Below are positions 38,135 to 47,083 of a DNA stretch of 64,000 bases, piece after piece. The translations under genes and the position numbers were made by a program. The notes beneath the pieces were generated by a model. That model was not told where the DNA came from. It saw only the letters and a program-made list of their open reading frames with translations, and ran no database searches. This stretch comes from Pseudomonas viridiflava (GTDB lineage Bacteria > Pseudomonadota > Gammaproteobacteria > Pseudomonadales > Pseudomonadaceae), in the NCBI RefSeq assembly GCF_900589395.1, contig NZ_UUIS01000060.1, forward strand, positions 1-64,000, written 5' to 3'. The stretch's first letter is position 1, and each line of letters opens with the position of its first letter.

Positions 38135-38313
38135 TAAGCCATTCCCCTTTATGCGGGCGGCAAGCCGTGCGGCAAGCCTTGAGTGAAGCAGAGAGCGGAG
38201 CCATACGGCGGGCACGACAAATACCCGAGAACAGGCCTCGGACCACTCTCCTCGAAAAATCCTGCCACATACCCGAAACGGGATGCGACCAATCAATCGT
38301 GCAGACGCAAAAA

Positions 38314-38332
38314 AGCCGGGATTTTCCCGGCT
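38314..38332 (-). terminator. Terminator of the hfq-hflX-hflK-hflC unit
   Basis: On the minus strand AGCCGGG and CCCGGCT (7-bp stem) are followed by TTTTTTGCG. It lies about 75 bases past the hflC stop. A second, larger imperfect hairpin (38362-38400, outer stem ATCACCCC/GGGGTGAT) sits closer to hflC. Confidence 0.85.
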
Positions 38333-38405
38333 GCCGCATCATACACACGTTTTTGCATCCGATCACCCCACCGGACGGTTTTGCCGCCCGGCGGGGTGAT
38401 TCAGA

Positions 38406-39275
38406 TCAAGGCTTGACCTTGTCCAGGTAGCGGAAGAACTCGCTTTTCGGGTCCAGCACAAGCACATCGCTCTTGCTCGAGAAGCTTTCGCGATACGCCA
38501 TCAGGCTGCGGTAGAACGAATAGAACTCCTGGTCCTGACCGTACGCCTTGGAGTAGATCGCAGCGGCCTGGGCATCACCCTCACCGCGCGCCTCTTCAGA
38601 CTCGCGATAGGCTTCGGCCAGCAGCACACGGCGCTGACGATCGGCGTCGGCACGAATACCTTCAGCCAGCTCGTTACCCTTGGCGCGATGCTCACGAGCC
38701 TCACGCTCACGCTCGGTGCTCATGCGCTCGAACACGCTGCGGTTGACTTCCTTGGGCAGGTCGATGGCCTTGACCCGGACATCGATGACTTCGATACCCA
38801 GTTCTTTTTCAGCCATGCGGTTGAGCGAGCCGGTGATGTCCGACATCAGTGCGTCACGCTCACCCGACACGACTTCGTGCAGGGTGCGCTTGCCGAACTG
38901 GTCACGCAGGCCCGACTCCAGACGACGCGACAGGCGCTCGTCGGCAATCTGCTTGAGGCCGGAGGTCGCCGTGTAGAAACGCTCGGCATCCTTGACCCGC
39001 CACTTGGCGTAGGCATCGACCATGACCGCTTTCTTTTCCAGAGTCAGGAACCGCTGGGTCGGCGCATCCAGTGTCAGCAGGCGGGCATCGAAACGGCGAA
39101 CCTGGTTGACGTAGGGAACCTTCACATGCAGGCCTGGCTGGACATCGGCCTGGACCACGCGACCGAATTGCAGCAACACGGCACGCTCGGTCTGCGACAC
39201 GATGTAGAAGCTGTTCCAGGCGACGATCGCCAGCACCACGCCCACGATGAGTGCGAACAGTGATTTATTGCTCAT
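38406..39275 (-). CDS. hflC: HflC, modulator of FtsH protease
   Basis: A 289-residue SPFH/band-7 protein with one N-terminal membrane helix (about 6-26, LFALIVGVVLAIVAWNSFYIV) and a periplasmic band-7 domain (about 30-200) followed by a charged coiled-coil region. With HflK it forms large cage-like assemblies around the membrane protease FtsH. Its start codon overlaps the last base of the hflK stop (TGATG), so the two are coupled. Confidence 0.96.
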   Translation of the reverse strand: MSNKSLFALIVGVVLAIVAWNSFYIVSQTERAVLLQFGRVVQADVQPGLHVKVPYVNQVRRFDARLLTLDAPTQRFLTLEKKAVMVDAYAKWRVKDAERFYTATSGLKQIADERLSRRLESGLRDQFGKRTLHEVVSGERDALMSDITGSLNRMAEKELGIEVIDVRVKAIDLPKEVNRSVFERMSTEREREAREHRAKGNELAEGIRADADRQRRVLLAEAYRESEEARGEGDAQAAAIYSKAYGQDQEFYSFYRSLMAYRESFSSKSDVLVLDPKSEFFRYLDKVKP

Positions 39276-40465
39276 CAGCGGCTCTCCCTGGTACGCGTCT
39301 CACGCTGCTGGGTCTCGGTCGCCCGGGTGCCGGCATCGGAGTTCGCGGAAGACGAACTACCGGTCGCAGGCGACGCGGTGTTGTTGCCGCTGCGGGTGTT
39401 GTCGATCATCTTGTCCAGCGGCAGGTACAGCAGGTTGTTCTGCCCCTTGTCGCCGGTCACCAGCACCTTGCTGGTATTGCTGAATACTTGCTGCATGGTT
39501 TCCAGGTACAGACGCTCGCGCGTGATCTCAGGTGCCTTGCGGTACTCGGTGACCAGCTTGGTGAAGCGGTCGGCCTCACCCTTGGCCCGGGAAATCACTT
39601 CGTCGCGATAACCGTTGGCGTCCTCGATGATGCGCTGGGCCTGACCACGGGCTTCCGGGATGACGCCATTGGCGTAGCCTTCGGCCTGGTTGCGGGCACG
39701 CTGCTCGTCTTCACGGGCGCGGATCACGTCGTCGAAGGCTTCCTGCACTTCACGCGGGGCTGCCGCGCTCTGTACGTTGACCTGGGTGATGGTGATACCG
39801 GTGCGATAGGTGTCGAGGAAACGCTGCAGGCGCTCCTTGATCTCGCTGGCCATCAGCTCACGGCCTTCGGTCAGGACCTGGTCCATTGCCGTAGAGCCCA
39901 CGACATGGCGCAAGGCGCTTTCAGTGGCGTGCTGCAGGCTGATTTCAGGCTGGTCGACGTTGAGCACGAAGTCCCGGAGATTGGAAATGCGGTACTGCAC
40001 GGTCAGCGGCACTTCGACGATGTTCTCGTCTTCGGTCAGCATCTGGCCCTGCTTGCTGTAGGCACGCTCGCGGGTGACGTTTTCCATGTACTTACGGTCG
40101 AACGGCGGGAAGTAGATGTTCAGGCCCGGCCCTACGGTTTCGTAGTACTTGCCGAAACGCAGGACGACAGCCTGCTCCTGCTCGTCGACGACATAGATAG
40201 CGTTGTACAGCCAGAAGGCCAGCACCACGAACAGGCCGATGCCCAGCAGGCCATAGCTGCCGCTTCTGTTCGAGCCGCCACCATTGCCACTGCCATTGCC
40301 GTCGCCACCACGTTTCTTACCACCGCCCAACAACCCTTTCAGGCTGTCCTGCAGCTTGCGGAAGGCTTCGTCGAGATCCGGCGGCCCCTTGCGGTCGCCA
40401 CCACGACGGTTGCCACCCCAGGGATCCTGATTGTTCGAGTTGCCACCCGGCTCATTCCAAGCCAT
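39275..40465 (-). CDS. hflK: HflK, modulator of FtsH protease
   Basis: This 396-residue SPFH protein has a glycine- and asparagine-rich cytoplasmic N-terminus (about 1-65), one membrane helix (about 75-97), a band-7 domain (about 100-270) and a variable Ser/Thr-rich tail. The partner of HflC. GGAG lies six bases before ATG 40465, so the longer frame is rejected. It follows hflX by about 100 bases containing a hairpin. Confidence 0.96.
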   Translation of the reverse strand: MAWNEPGGNSNNQDPWGGNRRGGDRKGPPDLDEAFRKLQDSLKGLLGGGKKRGGDGNGSGNGGGSNRSGSYGLLGIGLFVVLAFWLYNAIYVVDEQEQAVVLRFGKYYETVGPGLNIYFPPFDRKYMENVTRERAYSKQGQMLTEDENIVEVPLTVQYRISNLRDFVLNVDQPEISLQHATESALRHVVGSTAMDQVLTEGRELMASEIKERLQRFLDTYRTGITITQVNVQSAAAPREVQEAFDDVIRAREDEQRARNQAEGYANGVIPEARGQAQRIIEDANGYRDEVISRAKGEADRFTKLVTEYRKAPEITRERLYLETMQQVFSNTSKVLVTGDKGQNNLLYLPLDKMIDNTRSGNNTASPATGSSSSANSDAGTRATETQQRETRTRESR

Positions 40466-40526
40466 AGCGCTCTCCATCTGATAAAGCAAAGACGCGCCCT
40501 CGGCGCGCCGCCCCATGCTACAGAAT

Positions 40527-40559
40527 GCCCGGGAAAGCCGTGCAAGCGCTTTCCCGGGC
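40527..40559. terminator. Intercistronic hairpin between hflX and hflK
   Basis: GCCCGGGAAAGC (40527-40538) and GCTTTCCCGGGC (40548-40559) form a perfect 12-bp stem. The T run is on the plus strand, so on the minus strand, where both genes are read, it more likely attenuates or protects RNA than ends it. Confidence 0.6.
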
Positions 40560-40561
40560 TT

Positions 40562-41863
40562 TTATTGCAAAGTGTGTTGCTCAATGAATTCCAGCGGCTG
40601 CAATCCTTCGCGACTCACCAGCCGATTGAGTTCGACACGTGGCAATCGCACCGCCAGCAGGCTGGAGCCTTCATCGTCATGCGCCTCGCTTTGCACCGCG
40701 CCCAACTCGAAAAACCGCGCACGCAAGCGCGCAAGATCCTGCGGCAGGCGCAAGGTCGCTACGAACAGATCGTCACCCAGCAACTCGGCGACTGCCTGCT
40801 TGAGCAGCTCAAGGCCCCGCCCATCGCGTGCCGACACCCAGACCCGCTCGGGCTTACCATCGGCATTGCGCTGGATGTGCGGCTCGACGCCCTCGACCAG
40901 ATCGAGTTTGTTATACACCTCGAGGATCGGCAAGCCCTCGGCGCCGATCTCGCCCAGCACCGCCATGACCTGTTCGATCTGCGCCATGCGCTCGGGCTCG
41001 TGGGCGTCGATCACATGCAGCAGCAGGTCGGAGTTGCTCGACTCTTCGAGGGTTGCCCGAAAGGCCTCGACCAGCTTGTGCGGCAGGTGACGAATGAAGC
41101 CTACGGTGTCGGCCAGCACGATCGGCCCCAGGTCGTCGAGTTGCAGACGGCGCAGGGTCGGGTCGAGGGTAGCGAACAACTGGTCGGCCGCGTAGACCTC
41201 GGAGTCAGTGACCGCATTGAACAGGGTCGATTTGCCGGCGTTGGTGTAGCCCACCAGCGAGACCGACGGGATGTCCGCACGCTTGCGCCCGCGCCGTGCC
41301 TGGTCACGCTGACTGCGCACTTTCTCCAGCCGTCCCTTGATCTGGCGCAGGCGCACCCGCAGCAGGCGACGGTCGGTTTCGAGCTGGGTTTCACCCGGAC
41401 CGCGCAGGCCGATACCGCCTTTCTGGCGCTCGAGGTGAGTCCAGCCGCGAACCAGGCGGGTGCTCATGTGTTCGAGCTGGGCCAGTTCGACCTGCAGCTT
41501 GCCTTCATGGGTACGGGCGCGCTGGGCGAAGATGTCGAGGATCAGCCCGGTACGATCAAGCACCCGGCATTCGAAGACACGTTCGAGGTTACGCTCCTGA
41601 CTGGGCGTAAGGGTGTGATTGAAGATCACAAGATCGACGTGATCGGATTTGATCTGGTCGCGAAGTTCCTCGACCTTGCCACTTCCGATCAGGTATTTGG
41701 CCGATGGCCGATGACGCGGCACGTTGATAAACGCGACGGTATCAGCCCCTGCCGAGATAGCCAGTTCCTGAAACTCCTGCGGATCTTCGCGCGCCTCAGG
41801 GTCTTGACCTTCCAGATGAACGAGTATGGCCCGCTCACCACCGCTGTGGCGCTCAAAGAACAA
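40562..41863 (-). CDS. hflX: GTPase HflX
   Basis: The 433-residue GTPase has an N-terminal HflX domain (about 1-190, with PSAKYLIGSGKVEEL and GLRGPGETQLETDRR) and a G domain with G1 GYTNAGKST, G3 DTVGF and G4 NKLD. It splits stalled ribosomes under stress. The start is TTG 41863 with AGGAG six bases upstream, since the conserved MFFERH N-terminus begins there and no ATG is near. It follows hfq by 12 bases. Confidence 0.95.
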   Translation of the reverse strand: MFFERHSGGERAILVHLEGQDPEAREDPQEFQELAISAGADTVAFINVPRHRPSAKYLIGSGKVEELRDQIKSDHVDLVIFNHTLTPSQERNLERVFECRVLDRTGLILDIFAQRARTHEGKLQVELAQLEHMSTRLVRGWTHLERQKGGIGLRGPGETQLETDRRLLRVRLRQIKGRLEKVRSQRDQARRGRKRADIPSVSLVGYTNAGKSTLFNAVTDSEVYAADQLFATLDPTLRRLQLDDLGPIVLADTVGFIRHLPHKLVEAFRATLEESSNSDLLLHVIDAHEPERMAQIEQVMAVLGEIGAEGLPILEVYNKLDLVEGVEPHIQRNADGKPERVWVSARDGRGLELLKQAVAELLGDDLFVATLRLPQDLARLRARFFELGAVQSEAHDDEGSSLLAVRLPRVELNRLVSREGLQPLEFIEQHTLQ

Positions 41864-41875
41864 GGCAGGCTCCTA

Positions 41876-42136
41876 TCAGGCGTTACCGGGCTCGGAATCA
41901 CCGGCTTCGGTTTCCGAAGCGCTTGGCAGACGGATCGGACGAACCGGCACCACGGTGGAAATAGCGTGTTTGTAAACCATCTGGCTGACCGTGTTTTTCA
42001 GCAGAATGACGAACTGATCGAACGACTCGATCGTACCTTGCAGCTTGATACCGTTGACCAGATAGATCGAAACGCCGACCTTCTCCTTGCGCAAGGTATT
42101 CAAGTAAGGGTCTTGTAGCGAATGCCCTTTTGACAT
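41876..42136 (-). CDS. hfq: RNA chaperone Hfq
   Basis: The 86-residue protein has the Sm-1 motif (HSLQDPYLNTLRKEKVGVSIYLVNGIKLQG) and Sm-2 motif with YKHAIST. A short acidic tail follows. It pairs small RNAs with messages and, in pseudomonads, assists Crc in catabolite repression by binding A-rich targets. AAAGGAG precedes ATG 42136, which rules out the longer frame. Confidence 0.98.
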   Translation of the reverse strand: MSKGHSLQDPYLNTLRKEKVGVSIYLVNGIKLQGTIESFDQFVILLKNTVSQMVYKHAISTVVPVRPIRLPSASETEAGDSEPGNA

Positions 42137-42228
42137 GTGCCGCACTCCTTTAAGGATCAATAATAAATAAACAAGAATTCAATGGGCTTGGCCGCTACCC
42201 CCCAAGGATAGACGGCAATTGCAAGGAC

Positions 42229-43200
42229 TCAGCTCAATATGGAGGCCAATCCCAGGTATTTCAAGGCGCGTGGCAGATTGTCGCGAGCCAGGCTGTCAAG
42301 CCAGTACAGATTTTCCCAACTGCGTAGCCAGGTAAACTGCCGCTTGGCCAGTTGGCGCGTGGCAATGATGCCCCTCTCCTGCATTTCTTCACGTGTCAGC
42401 TTTCCATCCAGATGATCCCAGACCTGGCGATAACCGACGGCTCTGATAGCGGGCAATCCTGCGTGCAGGTCTGTCCTTGAGCGCAACGCCAGTACTTCGT
42501 CCAGAAATCCCTGTTCCAGCATTTGCACAAAACGTAATGCGATTCGGTCATGCAAGACCTTGCGATCAGCCGGTGCTATCGCGAGGTTGGCGACAGTATA
42601 GGGCAATTGCCCCTGTCCCGAAGCTGATCCATCGGCACTTTGCGCAATTTGTTGCTCGTGATGCGCCGTCATGCTTTTTCCACTGACCCGATACACCTCG
42701 AGCGCCCTGACCAGGCGCTGCGGGTCGTTGGGATGGATGCGTGCAGCCGAGACCGGATCCACTGTTGCCAACTGATCATGCAAAGCCTGCCATCCATGCA
42801 CCTGCGCCTCGGCTTCGAGCTGTGCTCTTACCCCGGCATCGGCGGACGGCATATTGGCCAGGCCCTCCAGTAGAGCCTTGAAATACAACATAGTGCCGCC
42901 GACCAGCAAAGGAATCTTGCCGCGCGCGGTAATGTCGGCCATTGCCTCGAGCGCATCACGGCGAAAATCGGCTGCCGAGTAACTCTGCGCCGGGTCGAGA
43001 ATGTCGATCAGACGATGTGGAAATTCCGCCAGTTGCTGCCTGGAGGGCTTGGCGGTACCGATGTCCATGCCGCGATAGACCAGCGCCGAATCAACGCTGA
43101 CCAGCTCGCAAGGCAGCACTTTGGTGAGTTCGATGGCCAGGTCGGTCTTGCCCGCGGCGGTGGGGCCCATGAGAAAGATGGCCGGGGGTAAAGCGTTCAT
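42229..43200 (-). CDS. miaA: tRNA dimethylallyltransferase MiaA
   Basis: This 323-residue enzyme transfers a dimethylallyl group to A37 of tRNAs reading codons that begin with U. It has the P-loop GPTAAGKTDLA (12-22), the DSALVYRGMDIGTAKPS substrate loop and the tRNA-binding ATRQLAKRQFTWLR helix. It begins directly after the mutL stop, so the two are coupled, and is followed by hfq after 92 bases. Confidence 0.97.
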   Translation of the reverse strand: MNALPPAIFLMGPTAAGKTDLAIELTKVLPCELVSVDSALVYRGMDIGTAKPSRQQLAEFPHRLIDILDPAQSYSAADFRRDALEAMADITARGKIPLLVGGTMLYFKALLEGLANMPSADAGVRAQLEAEAQVHGWQALHDQLATVDPVSAARIHPNDPQRLVRALEVYRVSGKSMTAHHEQQIAQSADGSASGQGQLPYTVANLAIAPADRKVLHDRIALRFVQMLEQGFLDEVLALRSRTDLHAGLPAIRAVGYRQVWDHLDGKLTREEMQERGIIATRQLAKRQFTWLRSWENLYWLDSLARDNLPRALKYLGLASILS

Positions 43201-45168
43201 TCAACGACCGCGCAGGAAGAGTTTGTCCAGATCATCCAGGCCCATCTGGGTCCAGGTGGGCCGTCCATGATTGCATTGACCGCTGCGCTCGGTGTGTTCC
43301 ATATCCCGCAGCAAGGCGTTCATTTCCGGGATAGCCAGGCGCCGGTTGGCGCGCACGGCGCCGTGGCAGGCCATGGTGCCGAGCAGCTCGTTCAGGTGCG
43401 CCTGCACCCGGTCGCTGGTGCCATATTCCATCAGGTCGCCCAGTACATCGCTGACCAGCCGGTTGGCCTCGGCCTGCTTGAGCAGCGCCGGGATCTGCCG
43501 GATCACCAGGGTTTCAGGCCCCAGGCGATGCAGCTCGAAACCCAGCTGGCGGAAGGTGTCCAGATGCTCCTCGGCGCAATCGGCTTCGCGCTGACTGACC
43601 GCCAGCGACTCGGGCACCAATAGCGGCTGGCCGCTCAGGCCTTCCTGGGCCATGGCCACCTTGAGCCGCTCGTACATGATGCGTTCATGCGCAGCATGCA
43701 TGTCGACCACGACCAGACCGTGGGCATTTTCCGCCAGGATGTAGATACCCTTGAGCTGCGCCAGCGCGTAGCCCAGCGGCGGTACGTCGCCGCCCGATTC
43801 AGGCAAGGCGGGCAGCGTCGCTGCCGGGCCCGACGCGCCACCGGCGGCAGCCGCCGGCAACGGTGCAAAGAACTCGCGATAGACCTGCTGCGCCTCGCCG
43901 GTCGGAAGGCCCGAGGACGGGCGCGGCGAATACTGATAACCGGCACCGGGGCCTGAGCCCGCGCCGCCTGCATAGGCGCCACCTGGCGGACGTTCCAGCG
44001 CATGGGCGGCCAGGCTCATCTCGCCCTGCGGACCGAACTCTCCGGCAGCCACGCCGCTCGGACGCGGGGCTTCGGGCTCGGCCTGGGTGTCGGCCAGATG
44101 ATCCTGCGGACGCACATCGCCCAGCGCCCGGTGCAGGGTACCGTAGAGAAAGTCATGGACCATGCGCCCGTCACGGAAACGCACTTCGTGCTTGGTGGGG
44201 TGAACGTTGACATCCACGGCCGCCGGGTCAACCTCCAGAAACAGCACGAAGGTCGGATGCCGGCCGTTGAACAGCACGTCGCGATAGGCCTGGCGCACCG
44301 CATGGGCGACCAGCTTGTCGCGCACGGCGCGGCCGTTGACGAAGAAATACTGCAGGTCGGCCTGGCTGCGCGAAAAGGTCGGCAACCCGACCCAGCCCCA
44401 CAGGTGCAGGCCATTGCGCTCGATCTCGATCGGCAGCGCCTGCTCCAGAAAACCCGGCCCGCAGATTACGCCGACGCGACGCGCCCTGGCGCTTTCATCG
44501 TGGGCTTCATGCAGGCTCAGGACGCTCTTGCCGTTGTGGCGCAAGTGAAAGCCGACGTCGAAGCGTGCCAGCGCCATGCGCTTGATGACTTCCTGCAGGT
44601 GATCGAATTCGGTCTTTTCAGCCTTGAGAAACTTGCGCCGCGCAGGGGTATTGAAGAACAGGTCGCGCACTTCCACGGACGTGCCGACCGGGTGCGCCGA
44701 AGGCTGCACCCGCGAGTTCATTTCACGGCCCTCGGTCTCGACCTGCCAGGCCTGGTCGGCACCCGGGGTGCGGGAGGTCAGGGTCAGGCGTGAGACCGAG
44801 CTGATCGAGGCCAGCGCCTCACCCCGGAATCCCAGGCTCATGACGCGCTCAAGGTCCTCAAGCTCACGAATCTTGCTGGTGGCGTGGCGGGCCAGGGCCA
44901 GCGGCAGATCGTCTGCAGCGATGCCGCGTCCGTCATCACGCACCTTGAGCAGCTTGATACCGGCCTGCTCGACATCAATGTCGATGCGCCGGGCGCCGGA
45001 GTCGAGGCTGTTTTCCAGCAGCTCCTTGATGACCGAAGCCGGTCGCTCGACCACCTCGCCGGCAGCAATCTGGTTGGCCAGCCGCGGACTGAGCAATTCG
45101 ATACGCGCCGCCACGACGGTGCTGTCGTCGGCCTGGAAAGGCACGCTGTCGGCAAGCAGATCGGTCAT
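43201..45168 (-). CDS. mutL: DNA mismatch repair protein MutL
   Basis: The 655-residue GHKL ATPase has motifs ELLENSLDSGA (about 49-59), DDGRGI and GFRGEAL. A proline- and glycine-rich linker lies at about 365-465. The C-terminal dimerisation domain follows with MACHGAVRANRRL and QCNHGRPT. The metal-binding endonuclease motif DQHAAHER is here DMHAAHERIMYE. Pseudomonad MutL is known to have endonuclease activity. Its start overlaps the amiB stop by four bases. Confidence 0.97.
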   Translation of the reverse strand: MTDLLADSVPFQADDSTVVAARIELLSPRLANQIAAGEVVERPASVIKELLENSLDSGARRIDIDVEQAGIKLLKVRDDGRGIAADDLPLALARHATSKIRELEDLERVMSLGFRGEALASISSVSRLTLTSRTPGADQAWQVETEGREMNSRVQPSAHPVGTSVEVRDLFFNTPARRKFLKAEKTEFDHLQEVIKRMALARFDVGFHLRHNGKSVLSLHEAHDESARARRVGVICGPGFLEQALPIEIERNGLHLWGWVGLPTFSRSQADLQYFFVNGRAVRDKLVAHAVRQAYRDVLFNGRHPTFVLFLEVDPAAVDVNVHPTKHEVRFRDGRMVHDFLYGTLHRALGDVRPQDHLADTQAEPEAPRPSGVAAGEFGPQGEMSLAAHALERPPGGAYAGGAGSGPGAGYQYSPRPSSGLPTGEAQQVYREFFAPLPAAAAGGASGPAATLPALPESGGDVPPLGYALAQLKGIYILAENAHGLVVVDMHAAHERIMYERLKVAMAQEGLSGQPLLVPESLAVSQREADCAEEHLDTFRQLGFELHRLGPETLVIRQIPALLKQAEANRLVSDVLGDLMEYGTSDRVQAHLNELLGTMACHGAVRANRRLAIPEMNALLRDMEHTERSGQCNHGRPTWTQMGLDDLDKLFLRGR

Positions 45169-46598
45169 GGCTGGGAAGCAACCTCGGCACTGGGGATTCG
45201 CAAGTCCTGACCAACGCGCAACTCGTCGGTTTTCAGCGAATTGGCACTGCGCAACGTGGCGACATTCATGTCGTAGCGGGCAGCGACCATGGCCAGGGTT
45301 TCGCCGGAGCGTACGACATGATTGCGCGGGCCTTGGGCCAGCTTGCCATTGTCGCGCAACCAGGCGATGTACGTACCCTGAGGCGGATTCTGCTGGAAGA
45401 ACTGTTTGACGCCCGCATTGATCGAGCGTGCCAGGGCCTGCTGGTGCGAGGCCGTGGTCAGTTTGTTGGCTTCGTTGGCGTTGGAAATGAAGCCGGTCTC
45501 GACCAGGATCGACGGGATGTCAGGCGACTTGAGCACCATGAAGCCGGCCTGCTCGACCCGCTGCTTGTGCAGCGAGGTAATCCGCCCAATATTGCTCAGC
45601 ACCTTCTGGCCCACGTTCAGGCTCGACGACAGCGAAGCGGTCATCGACAGGTCAAGCAACACACCGGCCAGCATACGGTCCTTGTCGTCCAGGCTGACCG
45701 CACCGGCACCGCCGATCAGGTCGGAGCGGTTTTCGCTGTCGGCCAGCCAGCGTGCGGTTTCCGAGGTCGCCCCGCGGTCAGACAACGCAAACACCGAGGC
45801 GCCGAACGCGGCCTTGGACGGCGCGGCGTCGGCGTGGATCGAGACGAACAGGTCGGCGCCCTTGGCTCGGGCAATTTCCGTGCGCTTGCGCAGCGGGATG
45901 AAGTAGTCGCCCGTGCGGGTCAGCTCGGCACGGTAGCCCTTTTCAGCATTGACCTGGCGCTGCAGCTCCTTGGCGATGGACAGCACCACGTGTTTTTCCA
46001 CCTGCCCCTTGCCGCCCGAGGCGCCAGGGTCTTCGCCGCCATGACCGGCGTCGATCACCACCACGATGTCGCGCTTGCCGCTGGGCACCGGAGTCAGCTT
46101 GATTTCAGGCTTGGCCGGGCTGATCGGCACGGCCGGTGCAGTCGCCACAGTGGTTTCAGGCAGGGTCGGGGCCGGGTTGGCATCGGCGGCGTCATCGAAC
46201 AGGTCGACCACAAGGCGGTTGCCGTACTGCTGGTTGGGCGCCAGGGTAAAGCTCTTGGGGGTCACGGCCTTTTTCAGGTCGATCACCACACGCAGGTCGG
46301 TGGGCGTGCGTTGCGCCGAGCGCATGCTGGTGATCGGCGTATTGGCCGTGGCGATGTCCAGCGGACCGCCCAGGGTGGCGCCATTGATGTCGATCACCAG
46401 CCGGTCCGGCGAGGTCAGCGTAAAGACACTGTGCTGCACCGGCCCCGTAAGGTCGAACACCAGCCGGGTGTTATCCGGTGCACGCCACAGGCGCACACTG
46501 CGTACCTGGGTAGCCGCCGCCCATACATCCACGGCCAGGGCCATCAACAGCAAACCAAGCACCGCCAGCGGCGCGCGCATGCGCATACACTTCCCCAT
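45165..46598 (-). CDS. amiB: N-acetylmuramoyl-L-alanine amidase AmiB-type
   Basis: This 477-residue exported amidase has a signal peptide (to about residue 28, DVWAA), an AMIN domain (about 30-130) that directs it to the septum, an Amidase_3 zinc catalytic domain (about 195-410, with DAGHGGEDPGASG and SIHADA), and a C-terminal LysM domain (VRSGETLAMVAARYDMNVATLRSANSL). It cleaves peptidoglycan at division. ATG 46598 lies two bases after the tsaE stop; ATG 46586 has a better ribosome site (GGGGA) and is a fair alternative. Confidence 0.95.
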   Translation of the reverse strand: MGKCMRMRAPLAVLGLLLMALAVDVWAAATQVRSVRLWRAPDNTRLVFDLTGPVQHSVFTLTSPDRLVIDINGATLGGPLDIATANTPITSMRSAQRTPTDLRVVIDLKKAVTPKSFTLAPNQQYGNRLVVDLFDDAADANPAPTLPETTVATAPAVPISPAKPEIKLTPVPSGKRDIVVVIDAGHGGEDPGASGGKGQVEKHVVLSIAKELQRQVNAEKGYRAELTRTGDYFIPLRKRTEIARAKGADLFVSIHADAAPSKAAFGASVFALSDRGATSETARWLADSENRSDLIGGAGAVSLDDKDRMLAGVLLDLSMTASLSSSLNVGQKVLSNIGRITSLHKQRVEQAGFMVLKSPDIPSILVETGFISNANEANKLTTASHQQALARSINAGVKQFFQQNPPQGTYIAWLRDNGKLAQGPRNHVVRSGETLAMVAARYDMNVATLRSANSLKTDELRVGQDLRIPSAEVASQP

Positions 46599-46600
46599 AT

Positions 46601-47083
46601 CTATTGGTATTTCTGATTGAATTGCACTGCCAGGGCCGAACACCAGCCCTCGCCACGCGAGCCTTGCGGGCTCAGGGTCACAGCGCGACCCTGGCCTTGG
46701 TGCCTAATGGTAATGGTCAGGTCAGGCTTTGGCAAAAAGCCTGCACCCAACGATGGCCACTCGATCAGGCACAGAGCGTCGCTTTCGAAGTAGTCGCGGA
46801 TGCCCATGAACTCGAGTTCTTCCGGATCGACCAGCCGGTACAGGTCGAAGTGAAAGACCTGCAGCGCGCCTATTTCGTAAGGCTCGACCAGGGTAAAGGT
46901 CGGGCTCTTCACTGCGCCCTGATGCCCCAGGCTGCGGATCATACCGCGTGACAGGGTGGTCTTGCCCGCTCCCAGATCACCTTCGAGAAAAATCACGCCC
47001 TTGCCAGCGGTTTGTTGCGCCAGTTGCGCACCCAGGGCCGTCATGGCCTCGTCGCCATCCACCTGCAGGGTTATTTCAGACAC
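46601..47083 (-). CDS. tsaE: tRNA threonylcarbamoyladenosine biosynthesis ATPase TsaE
   Basis: The 160-residue ATPase has Walker A GDLGAGKTTLSRG (about 35-47), the conserved SPTFTLVEPYEI stretch and the DLYRL motif. It works with TsaB, TsaC and TsaD to make t6A37 in tRNAs that read ANN codons. It overlaps the nnrD stop by 13 bases. Confidence 0.96.
   Translation of the reverse strand: MSEITLQVDGDEAMTALGAQLAQQTAGKGVIFLEGDLGAGKTTLSRGMIRSLGHQGAVKSPTFTLVEPYEIGALQVFHFDLYRLVDPEELEFMGIRDYFESDALCLIEWPSLGAGFLPKPDLTITIRHQGQGRAVTLSPQGSRGEGWCSALAVQFNQKYQ

Noticed and set aside
39251..42118. 955-codon plus-strand frame opposite hflK-hflX
   Set aside because: It spans several real genes on the other strand and shows no domains.
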